DNA from: an uncultured Clostridia bacterium
Lineage (GTDB): Bacteria; Bacillota; Clostridia; Christensenellales; Aristaeellaceae
Reading direction: 5' to 3'
Assembly: GCA_937934775.1 (NCBI GenBank)
Contig: CALGYL010000319.1
Span: 1 to 6,329, forward strand
Length of the DNA stretch: 6,329 bases
Shown: one piece after another, positions 1-5,409 of the stretch
Numbering within the stretch: the first letter of the stretch is position 1
Layout: every line of letters begins with the position of its first letter
Made by a program: the position numbers and the translations under genes
Notes under the pieces: model-generated
What the model was told of the DNA's origin: nothing
Seen by the model: the letters and a program-made list of their open reading frames with translations, nothing else
The model's database searches: none

Positions 1-132
1 CGTCGCGGCCGGACCAGCCGTTTGATCCGTCCTGGCCAGACCCGAAACCCGGCTGATCGAGCAGCCCGCAAGCGTCAGTATCAGTAGCAGCGCCGCGATA
101 AGAACCACCGGCGCATAAAGTTTTTTCCGCAT
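1..132 (-). CDS. Lipoprotein, N-terminal fragment (runs off left edge)
   Basis: Only the first 44 codons are in the window; the rest lies beyond the left edge. The protein starts MRKKLYAP, continues with a hydrophobic stretch at residues 8-22 and ends its signal peptide in a lipobox LAGC, with the lipidated Cys at residue 24. It is therefore expected to be exported and anchored in the membrane by lipid. The mature part seen (rich in Ser, Thr, Gly and Ala) looks like a flexible linker and does not identify a family. The start is set by a strong GAGGAGG ribosome binding site a few bases upstream. It begins 29 bases after the stop of the SafE/cupredoxin gene on the same strand, so the two are probably co-transcribed. 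A role in metal handling outside the membrane is a guess from context. I do not recognise the gene itself. Confidence 0.8.
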   Translation of the reverse strand, partial: MRKKLYAPVVLIAALLLILTLAGCSISRVSGLARTDQTAGPAAT

Positions 133-161
133 GGAAATCCTCCTCAACTCTGATTGTTCCG

Positions 162-1781
162 TCAGCCGCAGCAGGAAGGCGGCGAATCGGGTGTCTGTGT
201 GGGTTCCGGAGCCTGCGTCCCGGTGATCGCGCCGCCGCAGCAGGACCCCGACGCCTTTGTGCTTCCGGAATCCCCCGCCTGTTTGGCCGAAGCCGAGCCC
301 AGGCCGCAGCAGGAACCCGCCGTACCGGTCAGCCCATTGTCCACCGCCCCGGCATCCGCGGCGGAACCCGCTGCGCCCTTCGCGGTGGTGACGATGACGC
401 CGTCCGTCCCTGAAACAGGTTCCGTAACGGTGATGGTGCTGGTGATCATGCCCATCCAGCAGCTGTAGGGGTAGGTGCCCGCCTTGTCAGGCGTGAACCT
501 GATCACATTCTCCCCGAGAGTAAACGCGTGCTCGATCCCGTACGCCGGGATCACCATCCGGTTGTTGCAGCCGTTGATGGAGCCTTCCGGCGCGTCGATC
601 GTCCATTCCACCGGCGTACCCGCCGTCACGGTGATCGGCGAATATCGTCCGGACTCCAGTGTGGTGCGCACCTTCTGAACGCCTTTGGGCCGGGCGCTCT
701 GATCGGCATTCTGCTCCGCGCTCGCGGTGATCACCGCGCTTGCAGACGTCGCCGGGCCGCCCGCAAAGAGCCTGACGCCCGCCAGATTCAGTCCGCCGGT
801 CAGCATCGTCAGCCCCAGCGCCACCACCAGAACCGCGCCTGCGGCCATGGCCCGGGCGGTAAATTTACGGCTCATCATCGAGCTCAGCGCACCCAGCGCA
901 AACATCAGCGGCACGGTGCCCAGGCTGAACACCATCATCGACAGCGCGCCCTCCATCGGGCTCCCGGTCGACAGTGCGTACAGCTGCATCGCCTGCAGCG
1001 GCCCGCAGGGCATCAGGCCGTTTAGAAGACCCACGTATATTGGACCCGCATTCCGCTTGCGCTGGTTCAAGTTCCGCGTAATGCTTCGCGGCATTCTGGG
1101 CACCAGGCCGGCCAGCCACGGGAAAAGCCCCGTCATATTAAGCCCCATAATGACCATGAACACGCCCGCCGCCACCTCCACCGCGCCCTTCATGGCGCCG
1201 GAAAAGCTGATCACCGAGCCTGCCGCGCCGACCAGCGCGCCGATGGCCGTATACGAGATGACCCGGCCCAGATTGTACAGAAGGCTGGGCCGTAGCGAGT
1301 CTTTTTCGCCCGCCGCCTTCTCCCGTCCTGCCACGGCCATGCACTGCGAAAGGCTGATACCGCCGCACATGACCACGCAATGAATCGACGTAATCAAACC
1401 GATCACAAACAGCATGCCGTACCCCATGCCCGCCTGCGCCAGCGGCAGAATGCCCGCCAGCGCGCCTCCGCTGATCCTCATAATAAGCAGATGGGCGATC
1501 GAAATCGCGACAACCACCGCCGCGGCACGTGCCCACGTCATGCGCACAGGTCTTCCATTGGCGGAGTACCCCGCCGCCTCGATGGCACGGGTGAAATCCG
1601 CTTCCTGAGCCACGGCTGGATCAAAGCGAACCCAAGCCGTTCCTTTTGAAAAGCTTGCCCCGGCCTTTTTAGCGCCGGAAACACGCAAAAGCGCCTGCTC
1701 GACCTTTTCCTGACAGTGCGCGCAGGTCATCCCCCCAACCCGCAAGCGCGCCTCGGTCATCGCACCGTTCAAATCAATCAC
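162..1781 (-). CDS. HMA - TauE/SafE-like membrane - cupredoxin-like fusion protein with SCCG tail (metal handling)
   Basis: A 539-residue membrane protein. Residues 8-80 form a heavy-metal-associated domain with the metal motif GMTCAHC at 17-23. Residues about 86-335 are a polytopic membrane domain of the TauE/SafE (UreH/DsbD-like) type, with family marks SIHCVVMCGG at 132-141, YNLGRVISY at 169-177 and GLMPCGPLQAMQ at 255-266. Residues about 365-453 form a cupredoxin-like domain with NGCNNRMVIPAYG at 403-415 and YSCWMGM at 439-445; Cys441 and Met443/445 are possible metal ligands, and the usual type-1 copper His pattern is absent. The tail carries SCCG at 490-493, 513-516 and 536-539. The likely role is transport or sequestration of copper or a similar thiophilic metal at the membrane; the substrate is inferred from the domains. 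The GTG start is chosen because AGGAG (1790-1794) lies 8 bases upstream. The reading frame stays open back to 2120, but that part overlaps the neighbouring gene and its terminator and is not coding. An ATG at 1760 lacks a ribosome binding site. Confidence 0.88.
   Translation of the reverse strand: MIDLNGAMTEARLRVGGMTCAHCQEKVEQALLRVSGAKKAGASFSKGTAWVRFDPAVAQEADFTRAIEAAGYSANGRPVRMTWARAAAVVVAISIAHLLIMRISGGALAGILPLAQAGMGYGMLFVIGLITSIHCVVMCGGISLSQCMAVAGREKAAGEKDSLRPSLLYNLGRVISYTAIGALVGAAGSVISFSGAMKGAVEVAAGVFMVIMGLNMTGLFPWLAGLVPRMPRSITRNLNQRKRNAGPIYVGLLNGLMPCGPLQAMQLYALSTGSPMEGALSMMVFSLGTVPLMFALGALSSMMSRKFTARAMAAGAVLVVALGLTMLTGGLNLAGVRLFAGGPATSASAVITASAEQNADQSARPKGVQKVRTTLESGRYSPITVTAGTPVEWTIDAPEGSINGCNNRMVIPAYGIEHAFTLGENVIRFTPDKAGTYPYSCWMGMITSTITVTEPVSGTDGVIVTTAKGAAGSAADAGAVDNGLTGTAGSCCGLGSASAKQAGDSGSTKASGSCCGGAITGTQAPEPTQTPDSPPSCCG
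165..314 (-). repeat. Three in-phase SCCG-encoding units, 69-bp period
   Basis: The 12-base word gccgcagcagga (plus strand) occurs at 165-176, 234-245 and 303-314, exactly 69 bases apart. Each copy encodes Ser-Cys-Cys-Gly in the tail of the SafE/cupredoxin protein, the last one directly before the stop codon. The sequence between units is Gly/Ser/Ala/Thr/Pro-rich and not closely repeated, so the cysteine motifs and their spacing appear to be what is kept. This looks like a flexible tail with regularly placed vicinal dithiols for metal binding. Confidence 0.8.
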
Positions 1782-1857
1782 CTTCTCATCTCCTGATGTG
1801 CCGCAAGTGTAGCACCCGAATGTGTAGAAATTATGTGGGTTCAATAGGATTTCACCC

Positions 1858-1898
1858 AAAAAGAAAAACGCGCCTGGCGGAACCGCCGGAACGCGCGT
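1858..1898 (-). terminator. Rho-independent terminator of the acetyltransferase gene
   Basis: On the minus strand, about 20 bases after the GNAT stop codon, a GC-rich stem forms: GGCG(GTTC)CGCC at the tip, then CC/GG and a GCGC/GCGC lower stem with small bulges (ACGCGCG on the 5' side, CGCGT on the 3' side). It is followed directly by TTTTTCTTTTT. This is a classic intrinsic terminator. It separates the acetyltransferase from the SafE/cupredoxin gene, which must then have its own promoter somewhere in 1782-1857; I see no near-consensus one there. Confidence 0.85.
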
Positions 1899-1917
1899 CG
1901 TCAAACGATATTTCCGA

Positions 1918-2490
1918 TCAAATCCAGTCTTGAGAAGCCTGAGATAACTGCGAAAACGGCACCACAGCCTTGGGCGGCACATCGTGAGACCCGAGGAACT
2001 TCTCCATCCACACCATGTCGTGCCACTGGTCAAGCTTGTAGCCGCACTGGTTGAAATGGCCGACGAGTCTGTATCCGAATTTTTCATGAAAACCGACGCT
2101 CTCCGGATTGGGATAAGCAATGCAGGCGTCGAGATTCAGGACGTTCATCCTGCCCAGTTCTTCCTCCAGCGCCCGGTAGAGCCTTCCGCCGATGCCCCTT
2201 CCCCGGATGTCCATTCGGATGTAGATGCTGGTCTCCACCGCCCAATCGTAGGCCGCGCGGCTCTTGAACGCCGACGCGTAGGCGTACCCCGCGATCATTC
2301 CGCCGGATTCGGCCACCAGGTAGGGGTACTTCCTCAGCGTATTGCGGATGCGCCCGGCGAATTCTTCCACGCTGGGCACATCGTACTCAAACGTGATGAC
2401 CGTGCCGCGCACATAGGGTTCGTAGATTGCAAGCAGTTGCGCCGCGTCCTCTTCCCGGGCGACGCGGATTGTCCATTCCCCGTCCGACAT
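1918..2490 (-). CDS. GNAT family N-acetyltransferase, phosphinothricin acetyltransferase-like
   Basis: A 190-residue cytosolic acetyltransferase that should move an acetyl group from acetyl-CoA to an amine. It resembles the PAT/MnaT (YncA) branch of GNAT, which acetylates phosphinothricin, methionine derivatives and similar amino acid analogues. Visible marks: IYEPYVRGTVITFEYDVPS at 22-40 (family N-terminal strand and loop), LVAE and GMIAGYAYA at 58-71, the acetyl-CoA pyrophosphate loop RGRGIGG at 96-102, and NPESVGFHEKFGY at 128-140 followed by GYKLDQWHDMVWM. Residues after about 165 are an extra tail of some 25 residues beyond the usual fold. The ATG is set by TTTGGAGG 8 bases upstream and a sigma-A promoter just before it; upstream in-frame sequence to 2784 is not coding. 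It stands alone between a promoter and a terminator, so its job is independent of the neighbours. The real substrate cannot be read from sequence. Confidence 0.9.
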   Translation of the reverse strand: MSDGEWTIRVAREEDAAQLLAIYEPYVRGTVITFEYDVPSVEEFAGRIRNTLRKYPYLVAESGGMIAGYAYASAFKSRAAYDWAVETSIYIRMDIRGRGIGGRLYRALEEELGRMNVLNLDACIAYPNPESVGFHEKFGYRLVGHFNQCGYKLDQWHDMVWMEKFLGSHDVPPKAVVPFSQLSQASQDWI

Positions 2491-2523
2491 TGTGGCCGCC
2501 TCCAAATTCCCGTATTTTCTACG

Positions 2524-2552
2524 ATGATACGCCCCTTTCCGCGGGATTTCAA
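2524..2552 (-). promoter_or_regulatory. Sigma-A promoter of the acetyltransferase gene
   Basis: On the minus strand TTGAAA (2547-2552) and TATCAT (2524-2529) are separated by exactly 17 bases, a near-consensus housekeeping promoter. It lies about 34 bases upstream of the GNAT start codon, leaving a short leader that contains the GGAGG ribosome binding site. Confidence 0.75.
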
Positions 2553-2606
2553 CGTTCAATTGGGTAAATTGCGGGGAATTGCGCGCGGCGCGCCCCGAAG
2601 TATCGG

Positions 2607-2635
2607 CTGCAAACGGAAACGATATGAGATATAAT
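2607..2635 (+). promoter_or_regulatory. Possible promoter of the plus-strand membrane-protein remnant
   Basis: A perfect TATAAT sits at 2630-2635 on the plus strand, with only a weak -35 match (CTGCAA, 2607-2612) 17 bases upstream. It points to the broken membrane-protein gene whose likely ATG is at 2674, and it is arranged back to back with the acetyltransferase promoter. The region is locally AT-rich, so a chance TATAAT is possible. Confidence 0.35.
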
Positions 2636-2673
2636 CGTGTAACGATATGGATGGGCGCCGGGGTGGTTGTAAA

Positions 2674-2989
2674 ATGGTCTTGCTTCTTCTGTTGGCATTT
2701 GCGATCGGCAAAGTAAGCAGGTTTCGAATCGCGACCGTCTGGAAGGACTTTTCGCTTACCCGTTTTTTGCGGTTGAGTGCGCATACTGGATTTTCCAGGT
2801 ATCGAGTTCGCCGGCGACTACAGGTTCATCCCCTACTCGAAGCACCTGCGGCCGGCCCAGTTACTCAGCATGGTATTCCCGATCCTCCGGCACAAACTCT
2901 ACGGAAGGGCAATCGCCGGGATTGGGATGGTCGCCGTAGGCCAATTGGTCCATCAGGCCCATAAGAACTCACTCATGGGCCTGATTTGA
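2674..2989 (+). pseudogene. Frameshifted, probably truncated small membrane-protein gene
   Basis: No single frame is convincing, but joining three frames gives a coherent hydrophobic protein. Frame 1 from ATG 2674 reads MVLLLLLAFAIGKVSRF and on to WKDFSL near 2756. Frame 3 then reads YPFFAVECAYWIFQV (2757-2800). Frame 2 then reads IEFAGDYRFIPYSKHLR, LLSMVFPILRHKLYG and AIAGIGMVAVG, ending at a TGA at 2987-2989. Each switch needs one missing base (near 2756 and near 2800). The result has three likely membrane segments and resembles the start of DUF5317-like membrane proteins of Clostridia; that name is from memory and uncertain. After VAVG the sequence runs into a hairpin, so the C-terminal part is probably lost. 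A GGGGTGG ribosome binding site stands 7 bases before ATG 2674; an earlier in-frame ATG at 2647 has none. Either a decayed gene or one hit by single-base sequence errors. Confidence 0.4.
2952..2985. terminator. Perfect 11-bp hairpin between convergent genes
   Basis: ATCAGGCCCAT (2952-2962) and ATGGGCCTGAT (2975-2985) are exact reverse complements around a 12-base loop. The hairpin lies 16 bases downstream of the flavin reductase stop on the minus strand and at the end of the plus-strand remnant, so it could end transcription from both sides. There is no clean U-tract: on the plus strand it is followed by TTGATCGTTCTTCC, on the minus strand by no T-run. The structure is certain; its role as a terminator is an inference. 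Confidence 0.55.
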
Positions 2990-3001
2990 TCGTTCTTCCG
3001 G

Positions 3002-3490
3002 CTATAGTAGATCCAATTTTGAGAAATCGATGCTTCCATCCTCTTGAGCCAGCGACGATTCGGCGTGCACATACTCTATCTTGCCGACGAACATCTCATG
3101 AGAGCCGGTCATGATGGAATCCACCACGGTGCATTCGATGTTCACCGGGCAGTCGGTCAAAAGCGGCGCGTTGACTTTCAGGCCGTTCGCCGTCTTCACA
3201 TGGAGATTTTTGAGTTTGTCCTCGTCGCGCCCGCTGCGCTTACCCAGTTCAAAGAAGGTGTCGGCGTACGCCTTGGGCACCAGATTCACCACGAAGCAAC
3301 CGGTCTCCTTCACAATCGGGTACGAGAAGCGGCTGGGCACGATGCCCACCATCACCATCGGCGGATCATAGCTGCAGTTGCAGCAGTAGGCGACCGCCAG
3401 CGCGTTGTCGCGGCCGTCCCAGCCGCGGCAGGAGACAAGAACCTTGGGCGCCGGTTGCAGACAGGTTTTCTTGCTTACTTCCCGTTTCAT
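3002..3490 (-). CDS. Flavin reductase family protein (flavoredoxin-like, FMN-binding split barrel)
   Basis: A 162-residue cytosolic protein of the flavin reductase-like family, which binds FMN in a split barrel and passes electrons from NAD(P)H or another donor to flavin or to a redox partner. Visible marks: PAPKVLVSCRGWDGRDNALAV at the N-terminus, then CCNCSYDPPMVMVGIVPSRFSY at about 36-57 (the family PP-x-V-x-V-x-P-x-R flavin-site pattern), ETGCFVVNLVP in the middle and DCPVNIECTV later. The cysteine-rich CCNC at 36-39 is notable. The start ATG has AAAGGGG 7 bases upstream. It is the last gene of the operon, 34 bases after the NifX-type gene; the link suggests it reduces a cofactor or partner of that module, though this is only inferred from position. 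Members of this family are often annotated as flavoredoxin. Confidence 0.88.
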   Translation of the reverse strand: MKREVSKKTCLQPAPKVLVSCRGWDGRDNALAVAYCCNCSYDPPMVMVGIVPSRFSYPIVKETGCFVVNLVPKAYADTFFELGKRSGRDEDKLKNLHVKTANGLKVNAPLLTDCPVNIECTVVDSIMTGSHEMFVGKIEYVHAESSLAQEDGSIDFSKLDLL

Positions 3491-3524
3491 TCCAATACCC
3501 CTTTCGCCTCCCCGAGAATTGGCA

Positions 3525-3884
3525 TCAGCACTTTCCGCCGTGTTTTCCCATCTCGTGTTCGTGGCAGACCGCGCCGGTGGACTTCAGTTCGCCCTTCAGG
3601 AAGCGTTCCACCGCGTCGCGCGCATCCCCGGATGCACCCGCGACGACCTCAACGCCGCGCTCTTCAAAGATGGTGACCGCACCGCCGCCCATTCCGCCCG
3701 CAACGACCACGGTCACACCCATGTCGGCCAGGAAGTTGGGCAGAAAGCCAGGTTTGTGGCCCGGGTTCGGCACCGACTGCTCCGAGGTGATGACTCCGTC
3801 TTTCACCTCAAAGAGATTGAAGTTCTCGCAGTGTCCGAAGTGTTCGCAGATATTCTTTCCGCTGCTGGATACCGCAATTATCAT
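3525..3884 (-). CDS. NifX/NifB C-terminal-like metal-cluster binding protein (intact copy)
   Basis: A 119-residue cytosolic protein of the dinitrogenase iron-molybdenum cofactor biosynthesis (NifX/NafY/ORP-like) family, small ribonuclease-H-like folds that hold and carry metal clusters. It starts MIIAVSSSGKNICEHFGHCENF, with the family C-x-H-F-G-H-C motif at residues 13-19, then VPNPGHKPGFLPNFLADMGV, VVVAGGMGGGAV, and ends in a Cys/His-rich tail VCHEHEMGKHGGKC that could bind metal. The length is normal for the family. The ATG at 3884 has GGAGGGG 6 bases upstream; an earlier in-frame alternative start at 3908 is rejected as it precedes that site. No nitrogenase genes are present, so the carried cluster is not FeMo-co as such; in related anaerobe clusters such proteins bind other metal clusters, for example the Mo-Cu cluster of the orange protein. 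Confidence 0.9.
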   Translation of the reverse strand: MIIAVSSSGKNICEHFGHCENFNLFEVKDGVITSEQSVPNPGHKPGFLPNFLADMGVTVVVAGGMGGGAVTIFEERGVEVVAGASGDARDAVERFLKGELKSTGAVCHEHEMGKHGGKC

Positions 3885-4119
3885 AATGTTCCCCTCCAAC
3901 AATACCAATTTGAAATCTGTCCGCCTTGTTGATGCACGCCGCGCAGACAGCGCCCAGCTGAAGCATGCTTTCCAGGCCCGCCGGATTCAGATACAGGCGC
4001 CCGTTGAGCTCCTCCGCGTCGCAGTCCAGGAAGGCGCATTTTCCAGCGACATAGGCCAGATTGACGGCTGTCAGCGTCTTGCCGGTGCCGCCCTTCCCGC
4101 TGAGAAGCGCGATTTTCAT
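3808..4119 (-). pseudogene. MinD/CooC-type P-loop ATPase, internally deleted and truncated
   Basis: The N-terminus is a clear MinD-superfamily ATPase of the kind that carries an inserted ferredoxin domain: MKIALLSGKGGTGKT with the deviant Walker A at residues 8-15, then FLDCDAEELNGRLYLNP at 30-46, matching the family DCDxEExNGxLFLxP. Full-length relatives have about 280 residues. Here residue 48 is followed at once by LESMLQLGAVCAACINKAD, which fits the late family region before the V-x-N-K motif, so roughly 150 residues, including the ferredoxin insert, appear lost. The C-terminal part after INKAD is missing too, and the open frame merely runs on into the next gene out of frame until 3808; only about 3900-4119 is homologous. 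GGGAGG lies just upstream of the ATG. The protein cannot fold as a working ATPase, since the switch II region is gone. The alignment of the second piece is my inference. Confidence 0.75.
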
Positions 4120-4472
4120 GCCCGCCTCCCAGATGGAAGCCGGGGTAGATCGCGGTCAGCGGCTTCAGAGACCCTGCCATGAACGCGCCCACGTTGCCTG
4201 AACGCCGTCAAACTTCGGTCCGTAGAGCCGGACACCCGCAGCCTTCTGCGCATTCGCCGCGTTTTCTCCGAACCGAGGTACAATGAACGCTTCCGCGCCA
4301 GATCCAAGGCGGCCTGCGCCGCGCGGACGCTCGCGCCGCTCTCGCTGGCCGCCGCCGCGTTTTAAGGACCTCGGTCACACCGGTTTCAACGTCTGTCACG
4401 CTGAAGTACGGCGCGCGCGAAGGACGGTCAGACGCTCGCCCCATCTTCGTTGGCCGGTATGACAACTTTCAT
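4116..4472 (-). pseudogene. NifX-type metal-cluster protein gene broken by small deletions and an in-frame TGA
   Basis: Starts at ATG 4472 as MKVVIPANEDGASV, then TGA (4428-4430), then PSFARA in the same frame. The family pattern continues in other frames: PYFSVTDVETGVTEVLK (from 4411), AAAASESGASVRAAQAALD (from 4358), EAFIVPRFGENAANAQKAAG and VRLYGPKFDGVQ (to 4198), then NVGAFMAGSLKPLTAIYPGF (from 4195) up to the ATGA overlap with the next gene. Each switch needs lost bases: one CG unit near 4411-4419, an A in AAAA at 4360-4363, a G near 4293, a G near 4197, and probably a G near 4121-4123. Restoring six bases gives 120 residues, the normal length, with family motifs R-A-P-Y-F and P-R-F-G-E-N-A-A. 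As written the gene makes only 14 residues. It belongs to a different NifX branch from the intact copy at 3525-3884. Either a recent pseudogene or a patch of sequence errors. Confidence 0.8.
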
Positions 4473-4511
4473 GGCAATCTTCCCCACATGGTTTTATTTA
4501 ACGTGCGAACA

Positions 4512-5357
4512 TCAGTCCCCGGCTTCACATGTCTTCGCAAGATGACGAAACAGGCCGTCCAGCCAGTCGCCGTCAAACAGCTCGATCAGGCCCTTGTCGC
4601 AGGCGGCGGCAAGCTTCGGGTCGATCGGGAGGCGCGCGACGGCGGGGATGCCGTGGCTGGAGGCGATGGTGTCCACCCGGCTCTCGCCGAAGGGCGCCAG
4701 CTTTTTCCCGCAATCGGGACAAACCATGTAGCTCATGTTTTCGACGAGGCCAAGCACGGGGATCTTCATCATGTCCGCCATACGGACCGCCTTTTCCACA
4801 ATCATGCCCACGAGTTCCTGGGGCGAGGCAACCACGACCACACCGTCCACCGGCAGAGACTGGAACACCGTCAGCGGCACGTCGCCCGTTCCCGGCGGCA
4901 TGTCTACGAACATGAAGTCCACATCGCTCCAGATGACCTCCGTCCAGAATTGCTTGACGGTGCCCGCGATGATCGGCCCGCGCCAGACCACCGGGTCCGT
5001 GTCGTTCTCCAAGAGCAGGTTCAAGGACATGACCTCAATGCCGGTCTTCGTCCGGACCGGGAAAAGCCCCGCCTCGCAGCCTTCGGCGCGCTGCGTCAGG
5101 CCAAAGGCCTTCGGGATGGACGGACCGGTGATGTCCGCGTCCAGGATCGCAGCCTTGTAGCCCGCGCGCTGGGTAAGCACCGCGAGGAGCGAGGTAACCA
5201 GACTCTTGCCAACGCCGCCCTTGCCGCTGACGACGGCGATGACCTTCTTCACATGGGACAGTTCGTTGGCCTTTGCGCTGAAATCAAAGGGTTCTTCCAT
5301 CCTGTCGGCACAGTTCTCGCCGCAGGAGGCACAGTCATGGGTACAATCGTCGCTCAT
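4512..5357 (-). CDS. mrp: Mrp/ApbC (Nbp35-like) Fe-S cluster carrier P-loop ATPase
   Basis: A 281-residue cytosolic ATPase that in this family assembles and transfers Fe-S clusters as a dimer. It begins MSDDCTHDCASCGENCADR, a C-x3-C-x2-C-x3-C cluster (Cys5, 9, 12, 16) typical of the anaerobe form. The deviant Walker A motif GKGGVGKS is at 45-52, LDADITGPSIPKAFG at 72-86, the switch II motif VDMPPGTGD at 151-159, SPQELVG at 178-184, and the conserved CPDC bridging-cluster cysteines at 213-216. All key residues are present and the length is complete. The ATG at 5357 is chosen because AGAGG lies 7-8 bases upstream; an in-frame start 8 codons earlier has no such site. It lies 52 bases after the DUF134 gene and 39 bases before the broken NifX-type gene in one operon, so it is likely the ATPase partner that loads or moves a cluster to the NifX-type proteins. 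Confidence 0.93.
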   Translation of the reverse strand: MSDDCTHDCASCGENCADRMEEPFDFSAKANELSHVKKVIAVVSGKGGVGKSLVTSLLAVLTQRAGYKAAILDADITGPSIPKAFGLTQRAEGCEAGLFPVRTKTGIEVMSLNLLLENDTDPVVWRGPIIAGTVKQFWTEVIWSDVDFMFVDMPPGTGDVPLTVFQSLPVDGVVVVASPQELVGMIVEKAVRMADMMKIPVLGLVENMSYMVCPDCGKKLAPFGESRVDTIASSHGIPAVARLPIDPKLAAACDKGLIELFDGDWLDGLFRHLAKTCEAGD

Positions 5358-5409
5358 GTCGTTTCCTCTCCATCTTCTCAATAAATTGGTGCTTCAGGGG
5401 ATAGCGGCT

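Noticed and set aside
727..1383. Plus-strand open frame (218 codons) opposite the SafE membrane domain
   Set aside because: Antisense shadow of a clearly coding membrane domain; Pro/Ala/Arg-rich with no domain and no ribosome binding site.
1782..1857. Promoter for the SafE/cupredoxin gene
   Set aside because: CATAAT and TACACT -10-like words exist on the minus strand, but neither has an acceptable -35 box at 16-18 bases, so no specific promoter can be supported.
1782..2120. Upstream extension of the SafE/cupredoxin frame to a start at 2120 (652 residues)
   Set aside because: It would overlap the 3' part of the acetyltransferase gene and its terminator, the added residues look like an out-of-frame translation, and a GTG with AGGAG 8 bases upstream begins right before the HMA domain.
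2491..2784. Upstream extension of the acetyltransferase frame to 2784 (288 residues)
   Set aside because: The extension reads through the consensus promoter and has no family similarity; ATG 2490 has GGAGG and begins the GNAT domain.
4488..5384. Long plus-strand open frame (298 codons) opposite mrp
   Set aside because: It is rich in Arg, His and Gly/Asp, has no recognisable domain, and exactly shadows the well-supported Mrp gene; high GC favours such antisense frames.
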